Shown here piece after piece: positions 38,808-50,029 of a DNA stretch of 64,000 nt. Source of the stretch: Vibrio sonorensis (GTDB lineage: Bacteria > Pseudomonadota > Gammaproteobacteria > Enterobacterales > Vibrionaceae); contig NZ_LJJE01000060.1 in NCBI RefSeq assembly GCF_001854765.1, forward strand, positions 1-64,000. The letters are read 5' to 3'. A program made the translations under genes and the position numbers. Below the pieces are notes generated by a model. The model did not search any database. It was not told the DNA's origin and saw only the letters and a list, made by a program, of their open reading frames with translations. Within the stretch, counting starts at the first letter, position 1. Every line of letters starts with the position of its first letter.

Positions 38808-40792
38808 ATGATAGGACGATTATCGATTCGAAATAAAATCATTCTAGCAATGTTCACCATGGGATTTTTGCTGTTTGTGATTGCAGTTTCGGTACAACTC
38901 AAAAACAGAACCATCGAAGGATACGCCATCGGAGTGGGTAAAGAAGAAATACCCAAGGTCACCATGGCCCTTAGCATGCTAGACGAACTCGGTGATATGA
39001 ACTCGAACGTACTGGAGTTCATCACCGGCGAAATTGAAGAGAAAGAAGATTTTACTGCCAACTACACGGAGTTTGTTACATTTTTCGAAAACTTGCGCCA
39101 GTTGGATTCAGTCGACCGAGTGCTGATAAGGCAGATCGATGATTTATCAAAGCGCTACTACGACGATATGCAAAATCTGGTGTTTAAGCGATTCGACCCC
39201 TCGTTGGAAAGTAAAGCTGTCGATCGATATAACTTCTTAGTGAAAGAGTATGCCGAACCGTTGGAGCTTCTTCTGGACACATTAAAAGAAGAAGAGGTAG
39301 AAGATGCAGGACGAGGGGATTTTGAAGAAGTGGTAAACGATGACCTTCCGGTGTGCGCTACTATCTTGAACTTATCGACGAAGAAGGCGACATGATGGCG
39401 GCGCTAAACGCCTATATGCGCGGTGAAATAGGCGCTGATAATGCGTTTGAAAATGAAGCGCGCAACTTTGCCGCGTTTTTACAAGAAATCAAACCACTAG
39501 AGAGAAAACCTCAAGAAATTAAAAGCTTAGCTCAGGTGGAACAACTCTATTTAGAGTTGTACAACGGCGGGCGAGAGATAATTGCGACATACAACCCGAG
39601 ATCCAAGTTAGACGCTGCGATTGAAATCGATAAGTTAGAACACGAGGTGTTTAACAAGCTAGAGACCATTCTCGATGACATTACTTTAAAAGCGAGCACT
39701 CAGGCCAATGACTCGTTGGAGCAGTTAGTGGAAGCCGCCAGAGAGAGTATCTCTCTAGTTTGGGGCCTGTTGGGTGTGGCAGTGTTACTTGCGTTTGTCA
39801 CCGCTCTGTTCCTTATCAAAGGTATAGTGATGCCAATTAAAGCTCTGTCCGAGGCTGCCGAAGATTTACGCTCAGGTGAAGGGGATCTTACTCGGCGAAT
39901 TCCCGATTTTGGCGGCGATGAAATTGGTGAAACCGCTAAGAGCTTTAACGGCTTTCTCGAAAGACTACAGGGTATTTTGCTAGATATTCAGCGGTCTGTT
40001 GAATCCATCTCTCACAGTACCAACGAAGTATCCACAACCTCTCAGATGTTGAGTACCACATCGAGTCAATTGGCGTCGAGCGTCGAAGAGACCAGCGCCT
40101 CTTTGGATCAAATGAGCTCATCAATTTCCATGAATACGGAAAACTCCAAAGTGACCAACGGCATTGCCACTCAATCGAGCTCGGAAGCGAACGAAGGCGG
40201 TAAGGCGGTTAACGACACGGTAAATGCCATGACTGAAATTGCTGAGAAAATCGGCATCATTGAAGACATTGCCTATAAAACCAACTTGTTGGCACTTAAT
40301 GCCGCCATTGAGGCGGCGCGTGCAGGTGAGCACGGCAAGGGTTTCGCCGTGGTTGCTGATGAAGTGCGCAAGCTAGCAGAGCGAAGTCAGGTAGCGGCAC
40401 AAGAGATAAGTACTCTAGCTGACAACAGTGTAAAAGTGGCCCAGCACGCGGGGGATATGCTCAATCGAATGGTACCAAACATTCAAAAAACGGCCGATTT
40501 GGTTCAAGAAATTACAGCCGCCTCAACTGAGCAAAGTACCAGCGTAGCGGAAATTAATAGAACCGTTTCTCAGCTCGATGAGATCGCTCAGCAAAACGCC
40601 TCTGCTTCTGAAGAACTGGCCGCGACAGCGGTTTTGGTTCAAGAGCAAACGGGAGAAATACGAAATACGGTGAACTACTTTAAGTTAAACGACAATGATA
40701 GTGTCGGAAATCGAGAAAGAAGGCTACCAAGAGCAACTGTGGTGCCGCAAAAAGCTGAGCCAGAATCGGGCTTTGTACCCTTTGATGAATAG
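38808..40792 (+). CDS. Methyl-accepting chemotaxis protein with duplicated sensor module, one frame break
   Basis: This receptor has 661 residues after repair near 39352-39353 (CCGG is one G short). Restored, NDDLP continues as [15 protein letters not shown]. It has TM1 (about 9-28), a periplasmic region to about 315, TM2 (about 317-337), a HAMP, and a signalling hairpin with [30 protein letters not shown]. The periplasmic region is two related copies of a helical module, each opening with a D-E-x-G-D-M block and carrying a P(L/R)-type and D/N-P element. A paralogue lies inverted at 45404-47416. No C-terminal NWETF-like methylation tether is seen. Confidence 0.92.
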
Positions 40793-40800
40793 GGGGCTAT

Positions 40801-41313
40801 ATGGCATCAAATATTGAGGCGGATGAAAAGAAATTTTTGGAGTTTAAAGTAGCCGATAAGTATTACGCCTATCCGATATCCTCTATTCGGGAAATTATGG
40901 AGTTTCCGAATATCGAATCCCTATCCGGTGCCCCCGACTCGGTGCTAGGGATCATGAATCTAAGGGGACGTTTGGTTATTGTGCTCGATTTGTCGTGCTG
41001 TCTAGGGCATGAGTATTGTCCAGTAGGCTCTAAAACGTGTGTGATAGTGACAGAAGTTCATCACAAAGGGGACTCATTTGTCGTGGCCAACAAAGTGGAT
41101 TTGGTGCGGCAAGTTATCGATATATCGAGCGGAGATTTAGAACCGGTACCAGAGCTTGGAGGAGTGATGGAATCTCCCCTTATCCGAGGTTTAGCTAAGT
41201 TGCCGGATAGATTATTAACCATTCTGGATACCGACAAGCTATTGAGCGAACAACAGTGGAAATGGCTGTTTACTGAACAGAAAAAATTAGAGGAGGCGGA
41301 GAATGGCGACTGA
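40801..41313 (+). CDS. cheW: CheW coupling protein, copy 1
   Basis: This 170-residue CheW-domain protein has EFKVADKYYAYPISSIREIMEF and GIMNLRGRLVIVLDLS, the typical strands that bind CheA and receptors. It is one of two consecutive CheW genes in the operon; the next starts inside its last codons. Having two CheW proteins could diversify array composition. Confidence 0.92.
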   Translation: MASNIEADEKKFLEFKVADKYYAYPISSIREIMEFPNIESLSGAPDSVLGIMNLRGRLVIVLDLSCCLGHEYCPVGSKTCVIVTEVHHKGDSFVVANKVDLVRQVIDISSGDLEPVPELGGVMESPLIRGLAKLPDRLLTILDTDKLLSEQQWKWLFTEQKKLEEAENGD

Positions 41314-41833
41314 ACAAGAAAGCGTCTCTTTTACTCATATGGATCTGTTGTTAGTCAATGTATCTGCTGAAGTCGTCGCTATCCCTATCGAATCAGTAAG
41401 AGAGGTTATCGAGTTCTCTAAGTTAACAAAAGTGCCAATGTGTCCACCGGTGATTAGCGGCGTTATCAATGTGCGCGGCAGTGTGGTTCCCGTTGTCGAT
41501 GCGGCTTGTCGCCTTGGATTGGACATGCCCCAAGATTACGACAAGTACAGCTGCATTATTTTGCACGAGACGGTCAACCCCAAAACGCTGCAAACCATGA
41601 TCGTGGGTCTAGTGGTGTCACGGGTACTGGCGATTCAGTCGGTAGAAGAAGAGCACTTTTATCAAAAGCCTGCATTTGGTTCACATATTCCCAACGAGTT
41701 TATTTGGCAAATGGTCCAGTTAGATACGGCAACAGTCCCGGTGTTGGTCATGTCGGCCATGATGGATGGTGTGAGCATTAACGACCAAATGCTGACATTT
41801 CAAAGTGGTGTTTTAGCGAAGTGGGAGAGCTGA
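41303..41833 (+). CDS. cheW: CheW coupling protein, copy 2
   Basis: This 176-residue CheW protein has LLVNVSAEVVAIPIESVREVIEF and ISGVINVRGSVVPVVDAACRLG. It is only moderately similar to copy 1, so this is an old duplication. It starts 11 bases before the previous stop, after GGAGGCGGAGA, and its TGA shares a base with the cheR ATG (TGATG). Confidence 0.92.
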   Translation: MATEQESVSFTHMDLLLVNVSAEVVAIPIESVREVIEFSKLTKVPMCPPVISGVINVRGSVVPVVDAACRLGLDMPQDYDKYSCIILHETVNPKTLQTMIVGLVVSRVLAIQSVEEEHFYQKPAFGSHIPNEFIWQMVQLDTATVPVLVMSAMMDGVSINDQMLTFQSGVLAKWES

Positions 41834-42636
41834 TGTCGCCGCAACCCTTAACTAAGGCTCAGTTTGCATGTGTTCAAACGGTTTTGGAGCAAAATACGGG
41901 TATTCGGTTAGGGCAACACAAAAGAGTGATGGTGGAGAATCGCTTAGCCAATCGGCTAAAACTCACCAATTGTGAAAGCTTTGATCAGTACTTAAGCATC
42001 ATTACTTCTGGGAACAATGAAGACGAGTTTCACTGGTTTATAGATAAGTTAACCACCCACGAAACGAGCTTTTTCCGAGAAGCCTATCAATTTGAACATC
42101 TAAAGCATCTATTGACGGATATGCCCTGTTCTTCGGTAAAAGCTTGGAGTGCGGCCTGTTCGACCGGTGAAGAAGCTTACAGTATCGCGATGACACTCGA
42201 TGATATATGTGGCAGTGCCAATTGGTCGTTGGTTGGAAGTGATGTCTCTGCCGCAGCGATACTAAAAGCGCGAAAATGTCGCTATGAACTTTCTCTGGCT
42301 GACAAAATTCCTAGTGAGTATCGACAGAAATACTGCTTGAAAGGGGTAGGGGAGCACGAAGGCTATTTTACTATGTCAAAAGTGATCAGGCGCTTTTGTC
42401 AGTTTAAGCAATACAACTTAATGAATTCAGACGCTCACAGCCAATACAACGTGATTTTTCTTCGTAACATATTGATTTATTTTGATTCACATAAGCAGGG
42501 CACCATAATCGATAACGTGCTGTCCCAATTACTGCCCAACGGTTTACTTTTCTTGGGGCATAGTGAAAACGTGTTACGCGGACGTAGTGAAGTAGTGCAA
42601 ATCGAAAATTGCATCTACCGAAGGACAGGAAAATGA
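41833..42636 (+). CDS. cheR: Chemotaxis methyltransferase CheR
   Basis: This 267-residue S-adenosylmethionine-dependent glutamate methyltransferase has KLTTHETSFFRE and the SAM-binding WSAACSTGEEAYSIAMTL, then VIFLRNILIYFD. It methylates receptor glutamates for adaptation. The ATG at 41833 is preferred over the GTG at 41821, since it overlaps the cheW stop as TGATG and has GGGAGAG before it. Its own stop overlaps cheB (ATGA). No cheD gene is present between cheR and cheB. Confidence 0.95.
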   Translation: MSPQPLTKAQFACVQTVLEQNTGIRLGQHKRVMVENRLANRLKLTNCESFDQYLSIITSGNNEDEFHWFIDKLTTHETSFFREAYQFEHLKHLLTDMPCSSVKAWSAACSTGEEAYSIAMTLDDICGSANWSLVGSDVSAAAILKARKCRYELSLADKIPSEYRQKYCLKGVGEHEGYFTMSKVIRRFCQFKQYNLMNSDAHSQYNVIFLRNILIYFDSHKQGTIIDNVLSQLLPNGLLFLGHSENVLRGRSEVVQIENCIYRRTGK

Positions 42637-43706
42637 AACCGATAAATGTGTTTATTGTTGATGATTCCGCCGTGATCAGACAAGTGCTAGGGGAAATGTT
42701 AGAAAAAGATCCGGGGATACATGTATGCGGAACAGCCCCTGATCCGATTTTGGCAAGGCGAAAGATGGAAAAGCATTGGCCAGATGTGGTACTTCTCGAC
42801 ATTGTTATGCCGAAAATGGATGGTATCGCCTTTTTAAAAGAAATCATGTCAACGCGTCCCACACCTACCATTATCATCTCACAAATGACCGAGCAAGATC
42901 CTGCACTGAGCCTAGAAGCACTTTCATCCGGAGCGATTGAGGTGATTAATAAACCACAATCCCAACTGAGTGATTATTTGCAGTCTCCAGAAGCGCGACA
43001 AATCATCAGTTCAATAAAGCAAGCACATCAAGTCAAAGTTAAAACATTGAAGTACACAAGTACTGACAGCTATCGACAAAAAGAGAGTGCTGACGTCATT
43101 CTCAAGCCTCAAGCACCGAGCCAAGATGAAGAGGCGAGTCACGTTATTGTTATCGGGGCATCGACAGGGGGGACAGATGCAATTCGAGAGTTTTTGGTCA
43201 ACACACCGGTAAATAGTCCGCCCATCGTCGTGGTTCAGCACATGCCTGAACTGTTTACACGAGCTTTTGCCGAGCGACTCAATGAGTTTACAAAACACAA
43301 GGTGGTCGAAGCTAAAAACGACCAAGAGATACATCAAGGGCACGTCTACATTGCCCCCGGTGGCGTGCACACCTTACTAAAGTGTCGAAATCACAAATAC
43401 TATCTAGAATTAAAGGATGGGCCTTTGGTTTCAAGACATAAACCTTCCGTGGATGTGCTGTTTCGATCTGCGGCTCAAAATGCAGGAAATCGTGGGATCG
43501 GCGTGATTTTAACCGGTATGGGGGATGATGGCGCTCAAGGCTTGAAAGAGTTACATCAGGCCGGAGCGGCAACGTTCGCTCAGGATGAGGAGTCTAGTTT
43601 GGTGTTTGGAATGCCCAAAGAAGCGATAGCAAAAGGTGGAGTCGGCAAGATTTGCTCTCTGGATCTCCTCCCTTATCAGGTTCAGAAAGCGATGGTGAAA
43701 CTATGA
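42633..43706 (+). CDS. cheB: Protein-glutamate methylesterase CheB
   Basis: This 357-residue protein has a receiver domain (VFIVDDSAVIRQ, phosphoacceptor in VVLLDIVMPKMDG) and a methylesterase domain with the serine region VIGASTGGTDAI, the histidine in VVQHMP and the aspartate in TGMGDDG. It removes receptor methyl groups when phosphorylated by CheA. The ATG at 42633 overlaps the cheR stop as ATGA; its stop overlaps the next gene in the same way, so coupling is continuous through this part of the operon. Confidence 0.96.
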   Translation: MKPINVFIVDDSAVIRQVLGEMLEKDPGIHVCGTAPDPILARRKMEKHWPDVVLLDIVMPKMDGIAFLKEIMSTRPTPTIIISQMTEQDPALSLEALSSGAIEVINKPQSQLSDYLQSPEARQIISSIKQAHQVKVKTLKYTSTDSYRQKESADVILKPQAPSQDEEASHVIVIGASTGGTDAIREFLVNTPVNSPPIVVVQHMPELFTRAFAERLNEFTKHKVVEAKNDQEIHQGHVYIAPGGVHTLLKCRNHKYYLELKDGPLVSRHKPSVDVLFRSAAQNAGNRGIGVILTGMGDDGAQGLKELHQAGAATFAQDEESSLVFGMPKEAIAKGGVGKICSLDLLPYQVQKAMVKL

Positions 43707-45339
43707 AAAACCTCAGTGATCAAATTGAAGCGATGAGTATCGCTTATACCATCGTTGACAAAGACTTTAGCGTAAAAGAGCTCTCACCGCAGGCGAGTGA
43801 CTTATTCCGAGTGGCGAGAGATCAAAATTTGTTCCAGTCAGACATCAAGTTTGTCGATGAAAATTTTTCCTATTTTGACCTTTTAGGGCATCTAAAACAG
43901 GCTATATCAGTGGGGCTTGAGTGTCATTTTGAACTGGGGATCAGCTATCCGGATCGGAATGTGGAGTGGGTAAGACTGTCATTGATTGCTTACAAAGGTG
44001 CTTACTTGATCCAACTGGTTGATATCAGTGAGCTGGTGGCCGCGAGGCGACTAAACAAACAGCTTTCGATGCAAGACCCGCACACGGGACTCTTTTATAG
44101 AGAGGCGTTTTTAGCAAAAATTAATGAAGAGCACGACCACGGCTTAGTGTGCTGCGTGCGTATTTGCAACTATCAACGTATTAACGAAATTTGGGGTACA
44201 GCAGTCGCCAATCTCGTTTTTATGGAGATACTGGCGCGAGTCAGTAACGAAATTGAAGGGGCAGTGTGCAGCAAGCACTCAACAGACAGCTTTAACATCT
44301 TTATTCCCAAAGATTTTCAACTGGACGTGGAAAGTTTTTACTCCTTGCTAAACGAGCCTTTTCATTTTAACGGGCGCCATTTCTTTAGCAATGTGGCATT
44401 GGGTTACTACGTTGAAGAGAAAGGAGATAACCACGAACAAAGCTTAAATAAAGCAGAGATGGCGATACTTGATGTACTGTCGGAAAGAGTGAGGTTAGCT
44501 GAGTTCCAAGAAGATTTAGCCAAACAGATTGAACACCAAAACAACCTAGAAACCGAGTTTAGAGCCGCGGTGTCAAAAACCGATTTGCAGGACGATTTTT
44601 TTGTGGTGTTCCAACCCATACACGACTCGGAAACAGAAAAAATTGCCGGTGCAGAATGTCTAATTCGTTGGACTTTAAATGGTAATTTCATCTCTCCAAT
44701 GGAGTTTATTCCCATTGCGGAAAAAATTGGTGATATTGGTGTGTTAACCCAGTTCAATATCACAAGTTAGGTCAGCTTGTAGCTAGTTTAGAAAACCAAG
44801 GCGTTAACACTATGGAGCTTCTGTTTGCGCTGAATATTAGTGTGGTTGAAATCCTAGACGTTGAGTTTGTCGACAAGCTAGTCGACAGTATCCATCAGCA
44901 CAACCTATTCCCCAGTCAAATTAAGCTAGAACTTACCGAATCGGCTTTGATCGATAATTTTAACTATGTAAATCAAGTATTAGAGCAGCTTCAGGGAATA
45001 GGTTTCAGAGTATCGATTGATGACTTTGGCACTGGCTTTTCCAGCCTGAGTTATCTGTGCCGATTGAGTTTCGACGAAATAAAAATCGATAGGGCTTTTG
45101 TAACGAATGTGGTTGATGATGCGAAGTTGCAGACGGTGTTCAACTCTATTGCTTCATTGGCAACGAACTTAAACAAACCCGTAGTCGCGGAAGGTGTAGA
45201 GACTTTAGAGCAGCTTATCTACGCAAAAGCGAAAGAAGTAGAGTACATCCAAGGCTATTATTTCAGCCGTCCTTTGCGAGAAAAAGAGTTTGTTGAGTAT
45301 CTATTGTCTCATTCCAGTGAGGGTAAAACTGACGATTGA
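43703..45339 (+). CDS. Degenerate-GGDEF/EAL protein ending the chemosensory operon, one frame break
   Basis: This protein has 545 residues after repair near 44760 (one C short in ATCAC). Restored, FNI continues HKLGQLVASLE and the second half follows. It has a PAS-like N-terminus (about 1-110), then a GGDEF domain (about 120-260) whose signature reads STDSF, so cyclase activity is unlikely. The EAL domain has ECLIRW instead of EALVRW but keeps ELTESALID, DDFGTGFSSLSYL, KIDRAFV, VAEGVET and QGYYFSRPL, so c-di-GMP hydrolysis remains plausible. Its start overlaps cheB (ATGA), making it a candidate output of this chemosensory system. Confidence 0.9.
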
Positions 45340-45367
45340 GGTTACAATGTAACTTTTGGTGGTAAAG

Positions 45368-45391
45368 AAAGCAGGCTAAGCCTGCTTTTTT
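45368..45391 (+). terminator. Intrinsic terminator ending the chemosensory operon
   Basis: AAAGCAGGC / GCCTGCTTT with loop TAA, then T's. The opposite A-run makes it usable for the convergent receptor gene. Confidence 0.82.
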
Positions 45392-45403
45392 AGAACTATC
45401 GGT

Positions 45404-47416
45404 TTAAAGTTTAAATCTCGATACCACTTGTTCGAGCTCTTCTACTTTTTGGTAAAGCTGAGAGACAGCATCAGCACCGTCTTGTGTGGTTCTTACTGAG
45501 CTGTCGGCGATTTGGCTAATGGCATTAATGTCTTTCGACATCTCTTGTGTAGCCGTTGCCTGCTCAGTACCAGCGGTTGCGATCATATCAATCATGCCGT
45601 TGACGTCTTGAGCACGAGAGACAATTTGAATTAAGGCATCCCCCGCCGAGTTAGACAAAGTAACCCCTTCAGCGACAAGTTGAGTACCTTCACTCATTCG
45701 TACAACGGCTTGACGAGTTTCCTGCTGAATGGAGGTGATCAAGCCGCCCACTTCTTCGGTGGCTTTTGAGGTGCGCTCAGCCAAACCGCGAACTTCGTCA
45801 GCCACTACGGCAAACCCTCGCCCTAATTCACCAGCGCGGGCAGCTTCTATTGCAGCATTAAGTGCCAATAGGTTGGTTTGCTCAGCAATATCGTTAATCA
45901 CTTGAATCACGTTGCCGATCTCTTCACCGCGCTTGCCTAAGCTGTCTACTGTCGTCGCGGTTTCGTTGACGACTTCCGAGATTCGATTCATGCCGTTGAC
46001 CGTTTCTTGCATCAACTTACCGCCATTTTCGGCCTCTTCTCCAGCTTGACGAGCGCTTTTCGCCGCATCGGTGCTCTGGTCAGCGACTTGGTTAACGGTG
46101 ACCGTCATTTGCTCAACCGCACTGGCAATCAAGTTCGCTTTATCTGCTTGGGCTTGAATACCTTGAGCGACTTGTTTGCTCATATCGTCCACCGCACCAG
46201 TACTATTGGCTACTTCGGTGGCGACATTGGTAATGTTAGAAATTACCTCGCGTAGAGAATTTTGCATACCGTCTATTGAACGGGATAGATTGCCCAGTTC
46301 ATCTCGGTTGGTTTCATTGATGGCAGGCCCAGAGAGATCCCCGTCAGAGATGGCTTGTGCTTTCACCGCAATGACTCTTAGACGGTTGTTGATCATTGTG
46401 CTCATTTGCCAAGCAACAACGCTGCCCACTGTGACAACGACAATAACGTTGACCAGTAGCCAGAAGACGATTTTTTCATTGTTGATGTTAAGCGTTTCTA
46501 ATGCACTAATGGCGTCGTCGCGCTCTTCTTGAGAAGAAGAGTCTAAAATGTCTTCGAGAGGGCCGATAATTCGATGTTCTAGGTCATCAATTAAAGCGTT
46601 GGCAGCGATCTTGGTACTTGGGTCATAGCCATCAAACACCTCTTGTGCCACTTGAATGATTTCAAAGTAATACTGCTCGATTTTGTTGATGTCTCTGACT
46701 TCGTTTGGCCTTTTCTCCAGCGGTCTTAGCCGCTCCAGATAGTCACTAAAGGAAGCGGCATCTTTGTTAAATGCCTCTTTGGCGTTAGGGTCACCCATGA
46801 TGTAAGCATTTAGTGATGAAATCATATCGCCGCCTTCATCAACCAACTCTAAGTAGTAGCGCACACCGGGAAGGTCATCGTTGAGAGATTCGGCGAGACT
46901 AGTCGTTTTGTAGGCGTCAGTAAACTCATCTTCTTTTAGCTTATCCAGCAAGTTTTCAAGGGGCTCACCTACTTCCTTGGTCAGTCGATAGATCTTGTCG
47001 ATAGCCTTTTTTTCATCGTCGGGGTTGTACTTACTAAACACTTCTTGGTTAACCGTATCGATATATCGGTTTGCATACGCTTCTATCTTATCCATCTTTT
47101 CTATATCGGTCGGCTTAGATGACTCAAGCGGCCTTAAGATTGCGTAGTAAAATCTGAACTCTTCGGCGTTTTCTTTAAAGCTCGCTGATTCATCGGCTTC
47201 GCCGTTGAGATACTCAAGGGCATTGGTTTGCATATCTCCAATTTCATCGAGCACATTGAGGTAGGCGAGCACGCCGGGCACGTCATCGGATTTAATTTCA
47301 GAAGAAATCCCTGCGGATTTGTTGACAAGAGACCAGACGACAAATGCCAAGACCAAAGTAGTAATGATAATGATAGAGAAGCCTAAATAGAGAGCTTGAG
47401 ATAGCTTTATATTCAT
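45404..47416 (-). CDS. Methyl-accepting chemotaxis protein, paralogue of the operon receptor
   Basis: This 670-residue receptor has TM1 (about 7-28), a periplasmic region with two tandem helical modules, TM2 near 325-347, HAMP, and the signalling hairpin [32 protein letters not shown]. The periplasmic modules match those of the operon receptor ([22 protein letters not shown]-type sequence). It ends VVSRFKL without a methylation tether. The start at 47416 is chosen because GGAG lies 9 bases upstream; a TTG at 47431 is unlikely. It is convergent with the operon, so it should be expressed separately. Confidence 0.94.
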   Translation of the reverse strand: MNIKLSQALYLGFSIIIITTLVLAFVVWSLVNKSAGISSEIKSDDVPGVLAYLNVLDEIGDMQTNALEYLNGEADESASFKENAEEFRFYYAILRPLESSKPTDIEKMDKIEAYANRYIDTVNQEVFSKYNPDDEKKAIDKIYRLTKEVGEPLENLLDKLKEDEFTDAYKTTSLAESLNDDLPGVRYYLELVDEGGDMISSLNAYIMGDPNAKEAFNKDAASFSDYLERLRPLEKRPNEVRDINKIEQYYFEIIQVAQEVFDGYDPSTKIAANALIDDLEHRIIGPLEDILDSSSQEERDDAISALETLNINNEKIVFWLLVNVIVVVTVGSVVAWQMSTMINNRLRVIAVKAQAISDGDLSGPAINETNRDELGNLSRSIDGMQNSLREVISNITNVATEVANSTGAVDDMSKQVAQGIQAQADKANLIASAVEQMTVTVNQVADQSTDAAKSARQAGEEAENGGKLMQETVNGMNRISEVVNETATTVDSLGKRGEEIGNVIQVINDIAEQTNLLALNAAIEAARAGELGRGFAVVADEVRGLAERTSKATEEVGGLITSIQQETRQAVVRMSEGTQLVAEGVTLSNSAGDALIQIVSRAQDVNGMIDMIATAGTEQATATQEMSKDINAISQIADSSVRTTQDGADAVSQLYQKVEELEQVVSRFKL

Positions 47417-47523
47417 GCGCGAGCACTCCAACTAAGGTTTAGTTTTGACTTCCTAAGTATGGTGCCTATTTCACACTTCGCCAGAAAATAACTGACGAAT
47501 TTATTTCTAAAGGGTGGGTAAAC

Positions 47524-47551
47524 AATAAGCGCAGTAAATGCTGCGCTTATT
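47524..47551 (-). terminator. Intrinsic terminator after ygiQ
   Basis: AATAAGCGCAG / CTGCGCTTATT with a short loop lies just past the ygiQ stop on the minus strand. Confidence 0.75.
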
Positions 47552-47564
47552 TCGAGAGAGGAGA

Positions 47565-49804
47565 CTAGTGAGAAGCCTGACGATGCTTAGGTTTTCCGGT
47601 GCGGCCCTTGTGTGGATTATGGCCTGATTTACCTTTGTTTTTAGGTTTGCCGTGTGCAGGTTTGTCCCCTTGGTTTTTCTCTTTAAATCCAGAGAAACCT
47701 GGTTGATTCTTAGTGTGTTTGGTCGCAAAGCGGTTTGCACCATGTCGGCCAGAACGTCTTCTTTGAGCTGGAGTCTGTGCTTCTTTATCTTCAGCAGGAA
47801 CAAGACAGCTAGGTTTGTCTCCGATCAGGTGTTTTTTACCCATTTGGGTTAAGGCTTCGCGGATAAGCGGCCAGTTCGCAGGGTCGTGATAACGCAGTAG
47901 GGCTTTGTGTAATCGACGCTGGCGTTCCCCTTTTGCCACTGGGACATCTTCTCGCTTTTTGTACTTCACACGTTTAAGCGGGTTGGTTTCCGAATAGTAC
48001 ATCGAGGTGGCGTTACACATTGGTGAAGGGTAGAAGTTCTGCACTTGATCACATTCAAACTCGTTCTTCTTTAACCAGAGGGCAAGGTTTAGCATATCTT
48101 CGTCTTCGGTTCCCGGGTGAGCAGAAATGAAGTAAGGGATAAGATACTGCTTTTTACCCGCTTCGCGGCTGTACTGTTCAAACATCTCTTTGAAGCGGTC
48201 GTAAGTTCCCATACCTGGTTTCATCATCAGGTCGAGTGGGCCTTTTTCAGTGTGTTCTGGTGCGATTTTTAGATAGCCGCCCACGTGGTGGGTGACCAGC
48301 TCGCGAACGTATTCTGGAGATTCAATGGCTAAGTCGTATCGAACACCAGAGGCAATCATGACTTTTTTGATGCCATCGACTTTTCGCGCTTCTCGATAAA
48401 GATCAATGGTGTGCTTGTGGTCGGTATTCAGTTTGTTGCAAATTCCGGGGAACACACATGAAGGTCTGCGGCAGTTTGCTTCTGCTTTCGGATCGCTACA
48501 CCCTAAGCGATACATATTTGCCGTTGGCCCGCCAAGGTCCGAAATTGTACCGGTAAAACCGGGCACCTTATCGCGAATCTCTTCAAGTTCGTTAAGAATC
48601 GACTCTTTGCTACGGTTTTGGATGATGCGACCTTCGTGTTCGGTAATCGAACAGAAAGAACAGCCGCCAAAGCAACCTCGCATGATATTCACCGACGTCT
48701 TTATCATGTCATAAGCTGGGATTTTGGCTTTGCCGTACTTCGGGTGTGGAACGCGCGCGTAGGTCAATCCAAATACGTAGTCCATCTCTTCTGTCGACAG
48801 TGGAATCGGTGCTTGGTTAACCCATAACTCTCGATTACCGTGGCGTTGTATCAAGCTCGGCCTGAGTATGGGTTCGTTTCCAAATGCAAGATGCGACTCG
48901 CGTGAGCGTAAAGAATACGATCGTTGCTAAGCTTTTCGAAGTTAGGCAGTCTTACCGCTGTCGTTTCTGCATCGTGACGAGAGGGTCTTATCGAAATGGG
49001 CTTAGCGTCAGATTCGGTTTTGCTCTTTGTCTCACATTGCGTTTCTACTTGATACGGGTTAGTAGGAACAAAGGCTTCTTTTCTCGGTTTTTCAATGCGT
49101 GAAGAGTCGACAATTGTGTAGCCTTCTGGGGCTTCAGCTAGATTGACTGCCGTACCGCGAATATTGGTCAGCTCGCTAATGGGTTCACCATTGGCAAGGC
49201 GATGAGCGACTTCAACTAATGCTCTTTCCGCATTGCCAAAAAGTAGAATGTCAGCTTTGGCATCAAAGAGAACTGAGCGCCTAACTTTATCGGACCAATA
49301 GTCATAGTGAGCAACGCGTCTAAGGCTGGCTTCTATGCCGCCTAGTACAATGGGTGCGTCTTTGTAAGCTTCGCGACAGCGCTGCGAATAGACTAGGGTA
49401 GCTCGATCTGGTCGCTTGCCCCCTTCGTTGTTAGGCGTATAAGCGTCGTCGTGGCGTAGCTTTTTATCGGCGGTATAGCGGTTGATCATGGAATCCATGT
49501 TTCCCGCAGTGATACCAAAAAACAGGTTTGGTTTGCCTAGCGCCATAAAGTCGGTTTTGTCGTTCCATTTTGGCTGGCTAATAATGCCGACTCTAAAGCC
49601 TTGCGCTTCTAACAAACGTCCAATGATTGCCATACCAAAGCTTGGGTGATCGACATAAGCGTCACCCGTTACAATAATAATGTCACAGCTATCCCAACCA
49701 AGCGCATCCATTTCTTTACGGCTGGTAGGTAAAAAAGGTGCGATACCGTAGCACTCGGCCCAGTATTTTTTGTACTCGTGAATTGGGGTGATATTGCTGT
49801 ACAT
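47565..49804 (-). CDS. ygiQ: Radical SAM protein YgiQ, one frame break
   Basis: This UPF0313/YgiQ radical SAM protein has 746 residues after repair near 48853 (one T short; RA then continues as LIQRHG). The N-terminal part has [30 protein letters not shown] and [11 protein letters not shown]. The radical SAM cluster is [16 protein letters not shown], with the C-x3-C-x2-C iron-sulfur ligands, then [15 protein letters not shown]. The C-terminus is a basic Lys/Arg/Gly tail of about 60 residues. Substrate is unknown. The start gives the family's [19 protein letters not shown] opening. Confidence 0.95.
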
Positions 49805-50029
49805 ATTTTGTTCTCTGCTTCGCGGAGCGCGAATTATAGCGGCTTGCCCTTTAGGGATCTATAGGCAAGTAAAGAGTAGCAATCATTTGTCGAAAGTGCA
49901 GACAATAAGCACATATTTGATAAGGGAAAATATGTACTGTTTTGGCCTTAGCTCACGATTTACCGTCTTTCGTTCTAGTACATTTATATTAAAGTGATTT
50001 TATAAACCATGATGCAAAGGAAGGCGGAG

